Assembly (NCBI GenBank): GCA_022793565.1
Contig: JAAWDC010000096.1
Coordinates: 1 to 12,583 of the forward strand
Source of the DNA: Bacilli bacterium
GTDB taxonomy: Bacteria > Bacillota_I > Bacilli_A > RF39 > UBA660
Reading direction: 5' to 3'
Length of the DNA: 12,583 nt
The notes below the pieces were generated by a model. It did no database searches. It was not told where the DNA came from and worked only from the letters and a program-made list of their open reading frames with translations. The translations under genes and the position numbers were made by a program. This document shows positions 7,494 to 12,583 of this stretch, piece after piece (the stretch's first letter is position 1; the number at the start of each line of letters is the position of its first letter).

Positions 7494-8318
7494 TTACTTT
7501 TCTAACTCCCACATTACAATCATTACATGATCTACATATACATTTGTTTTGTAGCAAGTATATGTAATTAGGTATCCACTTCCATTTAAAACACTATTTC
7601 CATTTAGATCAGTTAAATCAAATCCATGATTTTGTCCTTCTAATTTATTTACCATTTTATAAACAGCCACTTCTCCGTTTGCTTTTTTAATATATGCTTT
7701 ATCTCCTATAGATGTATTAATGATTTTGTGAAATCCTTGATGATTATGATCTGCGATTACATTTTGATTAGTAATTTGGAAATAAGCAGCACTATCTTTG
7801 TCATCTACGATTTTTTGTGCATTTCCTCCAGTTGTAATATCGGCATGATATAATCCAACACTTACATTTACTGAAGGAATATAAAGTCTTCCTGCTGTAC
7901 CTAAAATATCTTTGCTTTGTTTAATTGTTTCTAAGATATCTACTACTGGAGTTTGAACTACTGGTGGAATTGGTGTAGCAGTTGGTACAGAATTAGCTTC
8001 TGGAATACTTGTACTATTATTTGTAACAGGTGTTTTTGGAATACTATTTGTATTCACTGTATTTGTTTCTTGTTCTACTATAGAACTCACTTTTTGTGAT
8101 TCGTCTATTTTTTCATTCTTTGTATTTTCTAATGCAATTACTTTATCTTCTTTTTTCACAGTTACGAACTCATTTACTAAATTTGAAATTCTCTCTTGTT
8201 TTACTACTTCATTTTTAAAAACTTTTTTGCTGAATAAGCTAGTACCAATATTGTACATTTCAAAGGAGAAAACCATAGCTGTAATTACTAAAATAAATAT
8301 CATTTTTTTATTTTTCAT
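7494..8318 (-). CDS. Membrane-anchored sortase-like protein lacking the catalytic arginine
   Basis: From ATG at 8316-8318 the protein is 274 residues. It has a membrane anchor at about 5-22 (KMIFILVITAMVFSF), a charged linker, a Ser/Thr/Pro/Asn-rich low-complexity stretch (about 84-126) and a C-terminal sortase-type beta-barrel (about 143-274). Sortase landmarks are RLYIPSVNVSVGLYH, IADHNHQGF with the presumed catalytic histidine H191, and YLITYTC with cysteine C255. The arginine expected a few residues after the cysteine is absent: the segment reads YKTNVYVDHVMIV, with H264 near that place. Classical sortases need this arginine, so the transpeptidase chemistry may be altered or lost. The frame is open upstream to GTG at 8384, but the predicted transcript starts near 8368, and a GGTGG site precedes the ATG by 6 bases, so I chose the shorter form. 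Downstream is an NlpC/P60 peptidase, also a cell-wall protein. Confidence 0.75.
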   Translation of the reverse strand: MKNKKMIFILVITAMVFSFEMYNIGTSLFSKKVFKNEVVKQERISNLVNEFVTVKKEDKVIALENTKNEKIDESQKVSSIVEQETNTVNTNSIPKTPVTNNSTSIPEANSVPTATPIPPVVQTPVVDILETIKQSKDILGTAGRLYIPSVNVSVGLYHADITTGGNAQKIVDDKDSAAYFQITNQNVIADHNHQGFHKIINTSIGDKAYIKKANGEVAVYKMVNKLEGQNHGFDLTDLNGNSVLNGSGYLITYTCYKTNVYVDHVMIVMWELEK

Positions 8319-8336
8319 TTCAACCACCCCATCCAA

Positions 8337-8359
8337 CGAAATATATCGATACATATTCG
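8337..8359 (-). other. Imperfect inverted repeat in the leader of the sortase-like gene
   Basis: The minus strand reads CGAA, one bulged T, ATGTA, a TCGA loop, and TATAT then TTCG, giving about 9 pairs including one G-U. It begins about 10 bases after the predicted transcription start and ends about 18 bases before the ATG, close to the ribosome binding site. It could be an mRNA hairpin or a protein site; the AT-rich composition makes chance a real alternative. Confidence 0.3.
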
Positions 8360-8364
8360 TTTTT

Positions 8365-8374
8365 ATGAGCTCAT
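8365..8374 (-). promoter_or_regulatory. 10-bp palindrome abutting the -10 box (operator candidate), sortase-like gene
   Basis: ATGAGCTCAT is a perfect palindrome. It begins at the base after the -10 box and spans about -5 to +5 relative to the likely transcription start, followed by AAAA. The helicase-like gene has a different perfect 10-bp palindrome (ATAGCGCTAT) in exactly the same place, also followed by AAAA. A repressor site or initiation-region element is the natural reading. Confidence 0.5.
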
Positions 8375-8403
8375 ATTTTAACACAAAAGTATCATTTTGT
8401 CAA
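8375..8403 (-). promoter_or_regulatory. Sigma-A-type promoter of the sortase-like gene
   Basis: Consensus -35 TTGACA (8398-8403), 17-base spacer, and extended -10 TGT-TAAAAT with the hexamer at 8375-8380 on the minus strand. Upstream it reads AAAACATTGACA, almost as at the helicase-like gene (ATAAACATTGACA at its -35). The two genes share this core although they are about 2.1 kb apart, which suggests common control. Confidence 0.8.
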
Positions 8404-8433
8404 TGTTTTTATAAATTATTTTATAAAAACATT
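8402..8433. repeat. Perfect 14-bp inverted repeat between the helicase-like gene and the sortase promoter
   Basis: AATGTTTTTATAAA (8402-8415) and its exact reverse complement (8420-8433) are separated by a 4-base loop. One arm overlaps the -35 box of the sortase-like gene by two bases, and the other lies 15 bases past the helicase-like stop codon. It could act as a terminator stem for the upstream gene, but no T-run follows it on either strand. It could equally be an operator over the -35 region. All but four of its 28 arm bases are A or T. Confidence 0.55.
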
Positions 8434-8448
8434 AGTATCTATACACTT

Positions 8449-10488
8449 TTATTTTTGGTTTATCGTTTTTAATACTATTTTTTTTCCTTCATTCTCTCTT
8501 TCTATACTTATTCTATTGGCATATGGAAAATTTATATCTGCAACTGCCAAAGTGTTCATTTCTACTTCATTATAAAATTCTTCGATTATATTAAATTTTT
8601 CAAGAGAATCCCAATCTTTTTTTGTCTTTAATAAACTTGGATTGTCTGCGACTAACTCTGAAATTTTTCTCCATTTTTTATTAAGTTCACTATTTTGTTC
8701 TTTTCTTTGTGCTCTTAATATTCTTTCGACCCATAAAGCTTTTAAAGCTGTATGTAACTTATTCATCCATACTAACAATAACATTTCATCCTCTTTTAGC
8801 TCATAGTCATTGTTTTTCTCGATTTTATTTAGTATAGTTTCTACTTTTCTTCTTTGAGTTTGGTACCAAGTAGACATATATGTTCCATCAGAAAAACGTA
8901 AAAGTTCATTCTTCAATAAAATATTTTTACATAAAATGGCTTTCTTATAATACTCTTGTCTTTTAGATTCTTCACTTTCGGTTTTGGGAATTTCAAATAA
9001 GGAATCAATATATGCAGCAGTTTCAATAATGTACATGTTTTCTTCTGAAATCTGATATTCTGGATTTTCTTGTAATAAGTGTAATTCTGTAGAAGCAATT
9101 TTAGTCATTTCTTTTTCCCAATCTTTGAATGAAGTTTCATCTCTAAACGTTTCATCTGGATTTTTAAGAATCCCAAAATTAGATGTAATCCTATCATAAT
9201 AGATTTCTGCTTTTTCTTTTTTGCTTACAAATGTATTTTTTGCCATTTCCTTGACCATATCGTTTAAAGCTGGCATGTTCCCATTGTATTTTATTTTCGG
9301 AAAATCTTTAGAGGCGATTCCCCGTTTCTTTGCTTTTCTTTCTAATTTATACTTGAATTCGAAGAAATCAAGGGATCTAATTCTAGTCAAATCTCCACCA
9401 AGATCTAGTACTTCAAGATCTTGATTCTTTCCCAACACAAAGATTTGTGTAAGTTTTTGAATAAAATCTTTATATGAATTTGTCTTTGTTCCAAATATTA
9501 TTTGCACTTTTCCATCTATAGAAGTTGCTTCTATTTCCTGCTTCAATGATAGTAACACTTTACTATTTCCTTCACTAAATTCCGTATTTAGAAAATGTTC
9601 AACATTTTTATCGTTTTCTTTTTTATCTAACTGTGCTGCAGTCTTATAAATTGATAATTGTGGGAATATTTCTTTTAATAATTGTTCTTTTTCTATTAAG
9701 TCTTGAAAATCTTTGCAAATATACATAATTCTTGAACCCTCTGGTTGGATATATTTTTCTAAGATATCTACCAAGGAGGATTCCTGAGAGAGATACGCAA
9801 TTAAGGAATCTATCATTTCTTCTGTAACATTTTTAGTTCTTGCTTGTCGAAGTAATTCAAGAGCTATTTGTCTAGGTTTTTTCCCCTCTAATATAAAATA
9901 TTCATTGTACACTGGTGTATCAATCAATCCATCAATTATAGCGTCTTCTATCGAGTAGAAAAAAGAGATATTATTCTCATATAAAGACTCTGTAATGTTT
10001 TCTATTCTTTTTCCTGATTTTAACTTTTGTTCATATATTCTTTCATACTCCCAATTTGAAAGCGGAGTTTGTGACAGACCAAAATATTTTTTATTTTTAC
10101 TATCTTTAAATAATTGTTTGATCGATTGGTATTGTTTCTTTTTATTTAACAAATGAAATTGGTCACAGATCAGTAGACTATACTCTGGTCTTTTTACATT
10201 TTTAATCATAGAATGTAATTGATCAAATGTGTAAAATTGGAGATTTTTGAAATCTCTCATCAAGTCGTATCCCATATTTTCAAAAGTATCTTTTATTTTT
10301 TGAATCGCCGATTCTGTTGGTGCACAAAAAAGGACATCCTCTTTTGAGAAATTAATTATCATCTTGATAGCTGTTGCTATTTTCACTTCTTCTCTTGCTA
10401 TTATGGCACAAGATTTTTTCTTATGATCTAAATCATTGATCATCTTCTCTACTTCTGTTTGAAGTTGTGAACATTCTAATATACTCAT
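8449..10488 (-). CDS. Degenerate superfamily 2 helicase-like protein with helicase-associated-like C-terminus
   Basis: This 679-residue protein keeps the outline of a DEAD/DEAH-type helicase without the catalytic residues. The motif I region (about 26-41, SCAIIAREEVKIATAI) lacks the GxGKT loop. Motif Ia is DVLFCAPTESA (51-61). Motif II is ICDQFH (107-112), with Q in place of the catalytic E. Motif III is LSQTP (138-142). EDAIIDGLIDTPVYN (181-195) matches the usual segment at the end of the first RecA-like domain. In the second domain SYKDFIQKLTQIF (338-350) sits where motif VI (Q..GR..R) should be, without its arginines. The C-terminal 250 residues are helical, and DGTYMSTWYQTQRR (534-547) resembles a helicase-associated repeat. 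ATP hydrolysis is unlikely; nucleic-acid or protein binding is possible. The ATG has an AAGGGG site 9 bases upstream and its own promoter. The precise role is unknown. Confidence 0.7.
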   Translation of the reverse strand: MSILECSQLQTEVEKMINDLDHKKKSCAIIAREEVKIATAIKMIINFSKEDVLFCAPTESAIQKIKDTFENMGYDLMRDFKNLQFYTFDQLHSMIKNVKRPEYSLLICDQFHLLNKKKQYQSIKQLFKDSKNKKYFGLSQTPLSNWEYERIYEQKLKSGKRIENITESLYENNISFFYSIEDAIIDGLIDTPVYNEYFILEGKKPRQIALELLRQARTKNVTEEMIDSLIAYLSQESSLVDILEKYIQPEGSRIMYICKDFQDLIEKEQLLKEIFPQLSIYKTAAQLDKKENDKNVEHFLNTEFSEGNSKVLLSLKQEIEATSIDGKVQIIFGTKTNSYKDFIQKLTQIFVLGKNQDLEVLDLGGDLTRIRSLDFFEFKYKLERKAKKRGIASKDFPKIKYNGNMPALNDMVKEMAKNTFVSKKEKAEIYYDRITSNFGILKNPDETFRDETSFKDWEKEMTKIASTELHLLQENPEYQISEENMYIIETAAYIDSLFEIPKTESEESKRQEYYKKAILCKNILLKNELLRFSDGTYMSTWYQTQRRKVETILNKIEKNNDYELKEDEMLLLVWMNKLHTALKALWVERILRAQRKEQNSELNKKWRKISELVADNPSLLKTKKDWDSLEKFNIIEEFYNEVEMNTLAVADINFPYANRISIERENEGKKIVLKTINQK

Positions 10489-10505
10489 AATATTATTCCC
10501 CTTTT

Positions 10506-10515
10506 ATAGCGCTAT
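10506..10515 (-). promoter_or_regulatory. 10-bp palindrome abutting the -10 box (operator candidate), helicase-like gene
   Basis: ATAGCGCTAT is a perfect palindrome that directly follows the -10 box and is followed by AAAA, as at the sortase-like gene. Only the outer AT...AT bases are shared with the other copy; all six inner bases differ, yet both remain symmetric. Confidence 0.5.
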
Positions 10516-10544
10516 ATTTTAACATTTTTTCTTTTAAATGTCAA
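10516..10544 (-). promoter_or_regulatory. Sigma-A-type promoter of the helicase-like gene
   Basis: Consensus -35 TTGACA (10539-10544), 17-base spacer, and extended -10 TGT-TAAAAT with the hexamer at 10516-10521 on the minus strand. ATAAACA precedes the T of the -35. A shorter dyad, AAACACT/AATGTTT with one mismatch (arms 10558-10564 and 10543-10549), overlaps the -35, in the same position as the 14-bp repeat at the sortase-like gene. Confidence 0.8.
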
Positions 10545-10646
10545 TGTTTATATCAAAAAACACTTTATCAGTATTAGCAAATTCGCTTTTCTAGGAATGG
10601 CCTTCTATTGTTTAATTCGAGAATCTTTTTGCTATTTTTCCATTAG

Positions 10647-10683
10647 AAAACCCCAATTGAGTTGGAAAATCAATTAGGGTTTT
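10647..10683 (-). terminator. Terminator hairpin after the cardiolipin synthase gene
   Basis: On the minus strand AAAACCCTAATTGA (10670-10683), a 9-base loop, and TCAATTGGGGTTTT (10647-10660) pair over 14 bp with one G-U pair. The GGGGTTTT end gives a short T-run. On the plus strand the stem is followed by TTTTAAATTTTT, so it could work in both directions, but I see no plus-strand gene. It lies 53 bases past the cls stop codon. Nothing else is evident between this hairpin and the helicase-like promoter. Confidence 0.75.
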
Positions 10684-10736
10684 AAATTTTTGATTATTTG
10701 TATTTTTATTTAAAAACGCTTTGGGTGTTAGTTCTT

Positions 10737-11384
10737 TTATAGTAATGGGGCAAATAATCTTAAAATTCCTTGCCATACTGATTTGAAAAATCGAGGAGTT
10801 GCTTCCTCTTTGGTAACTAGATGGCTTTGTTCCATTGTTTCTAAAGCGTCTTCTTTTATCTGTTGAATACATTTTACATTTTCTAAATATAAACCACATT
10901 CAAAGTGCAAATATAAGCTTCTATAATCTAAGTTAATTGTACCAACTGTTGCGATGTGGTCATCCGCTATAAACACCTTTGAGTGTATAAATCCAGGTGT
11001 ATACTTGTAAATTTTTACACCGCCTTTGATTAATAGTTCTAAGTAAGATTCCGTTAATGTATAAACTATTTTTTTATCTGGAATTCCTGGGATGATAATT
11101 CTAACATCTACTCCTCTTTTTGCTGCTAAAATTAATGCATTCATCAGATCTGTATCAATGATCAAATATGGTGTAAAAATATAAATGTATTTATGGGATT
11201 GATTTATAATATTTAGATAAATATCTTCCCCTATTTGCTCATCATCTAATGGAGTTTCTGCATAAGGAGCAACTATTCCCTCATACTTAGGCAATTTATC
11301 AAATTTATATTGATATTTTCTATAATCAGAATCTTCCTTTTTAATGAATTCCACATTGTTAAAAACATTACTATATAACTCCAA
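10737..11384 (-). CDS. cls: Cardiolipin synthase, C-terminal part (separated by a frameshift)
   Basis: This frame carries the second phospholipase-D catalytic domain: TPYLIIDTDLMNALILAAKRG, then HSKVFIADD...GTINLDYRS with H134, K136 and D141, and the usual LLRLFAPLL-like C-terminus. It continues the protein of the preceding overlapping frame. Joining them at the A-run 11338-11342 gives about 499 residues, a normal Cls length. The homologous part begins at KKEDSDYRKY; the 15 residues before that look like out-of-frame sequence. A TTG at 11382-11384 opens the frame and has AAGGAG at 11392-11397 with a 7-base spacer, so separate initiation is conceivable, though that sequence also encodes the conserved VEGEAV of the first frame. 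Alone, this half lacks the membrane segments and first HKD motif and should be inactive. Confidence 0.8.
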   Translation of the reverse strand: MELYSNVFNNVEFIKKEDSDYRKYQYKFDKLPKYEGIVAPYAETPLDDEQIGEDIYLNIINQSHKYIYIFTPYLIIDTDLMNALILAAKRGVDVRIIIPGIPDKKIVYTLTESYLELLIKGGVKIYKYTPGFIHSKVFIADDHIATVGTINLDYRSLYLHFECGLYLENVKCIQQIKEDALETMEQSHLVTKEEATPRFFKSVWQGILRLFAPLL

Positions 11385-12235
11385 ACAGCTTCTCCTTCTA
11401 CTTTTATTCCGTTATCTTTCCAATGTCCATATGGGCTTTTCACATTGATATACTCATCTGCGATATTAATTCCTCCCGAAAAAGCTATTTTTCCGTCAAT
11501 TATTAAAATTTTTCTATGATCGCGGTAGTTCATAATAATACCAGAGATAGGATTTAATTTGTTAAAGGCAATGCATTTTATTCCCATTTTTTCTAGTTTT
11601 TGATCATAGCCCTTTTCTAGGGTAGCAATACATCCTGCATCATCATAAATTACCCTTACCTCGATTCCTTGTCGAACTTTTTCTTCTAGAACTTTTAATA
11701 TTGTGTCCCACATTGCTCCATGGTTTATAATAAAGTATTCTAAGAATATATATCGTTTGGCCTTCTTTAGTTCCTTTATCATATCTTGAAAGGCTAGTTC
11801 TCCTAACGGATAATAGGTAACATCATTATTCTTGGTAAAAGGGAAGCCTGCAAAATCACTAATGTATCTTAAATCACTTTTTTCTTTTATTTCTTCTTTT
11901 ATCTTCTTATCTTGAGTCAAATACTTTTTACTGATTGCTTCACTTTCTATAATTTTTTTTAGAATTTTACTATTATTTTTATTTTGGTGAATTACAATAT
12001 ATAAAACGGTTCCAATCAGTGGAAAAAAAAGTAAAATAATAATTAACGGTAACGTCAATGAATAATTTTTACTATATTTAATTACACCTACTATAATAAC
12101 GATTTCTAAAAAACTAAATATTAGATGAAATAACCATAATTTATCTATTAAAAACATATATAGCCAAACAGACACTACTATTTGGAATAAAATCCCAATT
12201 CCTACGATAATTCCTCTTATTACTGCACTTTTCAT
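11273..12235 (-). CDS. cls: Cardiolipin synthase, N-terminal part (separated by a frameshift)
   Basis: Cls enzymes condense two phosphatidylglycerols into cardiolipin and glycerol at the membrane. This 320-residue frame has two to three hydrophobic segments (about 6-30, 34-53 and 60-83) and then the first PLD domain: FLEYFIINHGAMWD, VRVIYDDAG, and HRKILIIDGKIAFSGGINIADEY with H240, K242 and D247. The family motif WKDNGIKVEGEAVWS follows. Homology ends at residue 299 (NSLK). The last 21 residues are AT-rich frameshift product before a stop. The missing C-terminal half follows in the overlapping frame. The ATG at 12233-12235 has AAGGA upstream, and the gene begins 39 bases after the ABM-like gene. 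As read, it is probably a pseudogene or carries a sequencing error. Confidence 0.85.
   Translation of the reverse strand: MKSAVIRGIIVGIGILFQIVVSVWLYMFLIDKLWLFHLIFSFLEIVIIVGVIKYSKNYSLTLPLIIILLFFPLIGTVLYIVIHQNKNNSKILKKIIESEAISKKYLTQDKKIKEEIKEKSDLRYISDFAGFPFTKNNDVTYYPLGELAFQDMIKELKKAKRYIFLEYFIINHGAMWDTILKVLEEKVRQGIEVRVIYDDAGCIATLEKGYDQKLEKMGIKCIAFNKLNPISGIIMNYRDHRKILIIDGKIAFSGGINIADEYINVKSPYGHWKDNGIKVEGEAVWSYIVMFLTMWNSLKRKILIIENININLINCLSMRE
11336..11344 (-). other. Frameshift point in cls (A-run)
   Basis: The minus strand reads TTA AAA AGG in the first frame. One extra A (six instead of five, 11338-11342) would give TTA AAA AAG GAA GAT and restore one continuous reading frame through both PLD domains. 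A -1 slip on the AAA codon would have the same effect, but this is not a canonical X XXY YYZ slippery heptamer. Confidence 0.75.
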
Positions 12236-12274
12236 ATTCTTTCCATCCTTAGCTTTGAAGTTTCCTTGTTTTCT

Positions 12275-12574
12275 CTAATATTTTTTTATAAGCTTTGAAA
12301 TCAATGCTCTACATGTATTCATTTGGATACAAGCATAAAAATTATTAGTTACTTCTTTTCCTTGTCCTACTTTTGTGGCATTATTCGCATCCTCTTCTGT
12401 TTCCCAAAGGACAAAATCAGTCCATACATCTCCTTGTAAATAATGTTCCCAGGAAATAAAGCCCTTTGCTTTAGATATAATTTCATCATGTAACTTTTGT
12501 GTTAGTTCTATAAACTTTTCTTCACTCACGTTTTTCTTAAGTTTATATGAAAAAATCCATGCTGTTTTTTCCAT
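12275..12574 (-). CDS. Small ABM-like dimeric alpha/beta-barrel protein
   Basis: The 99-residue protein has the size and order of an antibiotic-biosynthesis-monooxygenase (ABM) type ferredoxin-like domain: an initial strand (TAWIFSYKLK), a helix (EEKFIELTQKLHDEI), then GFISWEHYLQGDVWTDFVLWETEEDA, which fits the family's Gly-Phe turn, Trp-rich strand and following helix. Members include haem-degrading enzymes, quinol monooxygenases and many small proteins of unknown role; nothing here picks one. The ATG at 12572-12574 has GGGGAG three bases upstream, which is close spacing. The promoter lies outside the window. The 39-base gap to cls suggests co-transcription. Confidence 0.55.
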   Translation of the reverse strand: MEKTAWIFSYKLKKNVSEEKFIELTQKLHDEIISKAKGFISWEHYLQGDVWTDFVLWETEEDANNATKVGQGKEVTNNFYACIQMNTCRALISKLIKKY

Positions 12575-12583
12575 AATCTCCCC

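Noticed and set aside
1080..9424. Plus-strand open frames inside the minus-strand genes (for example 1080-1325, 1965-2243, 2489-2794, 8227-8472, 9221-9424)
   Set aside because: All lie antisense to well-supported genes, and their translations are low-complexity shadows without domains or ribosome binding sites.
10612..10899. Minus-strand open frame overlapping the end of cls and its terminator
   Set aside because: It runs through the cls coding end and the hairpin in another frame, has no recognisable domain and no ribosome binding site I can support.
11336..11344. Programmed -1 ribosomal frameshift in cls
   Set aside because: TTA AAA AGG is not a classical slippery heptamer, the A-run is only five, and Cls is normally made from one frame; a one-base loss or sequence error is simpler.
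12251..12299. 9-bp direct repeat AGCTTTGAA at 12251-12259 and 12291-12299
   Set aside because: One copy lies in the coding end of the ABM-like gene; with only two short copies there is no sign of an attachment site or insertion-sequence duplication.

Overview
The window is AT-rich DNA from a low-GC Gram-positive lineage (Bacillota, possibly one of the reduced gut Bacilli or Clostridia; the genus cannot be fixed from sequence alone). The evidence is an AT-rich composition, a complete gatCAB amidotransferase operon, AGGAGG-type ribosome binding sites, TTGACA/TATAAT-type promoters, and sortase-like and NlpC/P60 cell-wall proteins. Conserved tryptophans are encoded by TGG, and TGA ends gatB and the NlpC/P60 gene, so the standard bacterial code applies. 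All recognised genes lie on the minus strand, so transcription runs from high to low coordinates.

Layout in direction of transcription. (1) 12.57-10.74 kb: a small ABM-like alpha/beta-barrel protein, then a cardiolipin synthase broken into two frames by an apparent one-base loss in an A-run at 11338-11342, closed by a strong hairpin at 10647-10683. (2) 10.54-8.45 kb: a 679-residue protein with the outline of a superfamily 2 helicase but with the ATPase motifs degraded, behind its own promoter. (3) 8.43-7.43 kb: a membrane-anchored sortase-like protein whose promoter closely resembles that of the helicase-like gene, ending in an intrinsic terminator. (4) 7.40-6.75 kb: an NlpC/P60 cysteine peptidase without a visible signal peptide, behind a TTGACA/TATAAA promoter. 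(5) 6.64-3.42 kb: gatC-gatA-gatB, with 8-base overlaps between successive genes, which make Gln-tRNA(Gln) and/or Asn-tRNA(Asn) by transamidation. (6) 3.41-0 kb: an operon from a promoter just after gatB, with a small membrane-anchored protein of unknown function, a two-sensor-domain membrane protein with a degenerate GGDEF domain, and a YihY/BrkB-type membrane protein that runs off the window start.

The most interesting parts are the regulatory resemblance between the helicase-like and sortase-like genes (same core promoter, same flanks, and a 10-bp palindrome abutting the -10 whose inner bases differ while its symmetry is kept), and a series of proteins that keep a fold while losing catalytic residues: the helicase-like ATPase, the sortase-like protein without its arginine, and the DGNEF diguanylate-cyclase-like domain. 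I see no CRISPR array, insertion sequence, tRNA, rRNA or phage structural gene.
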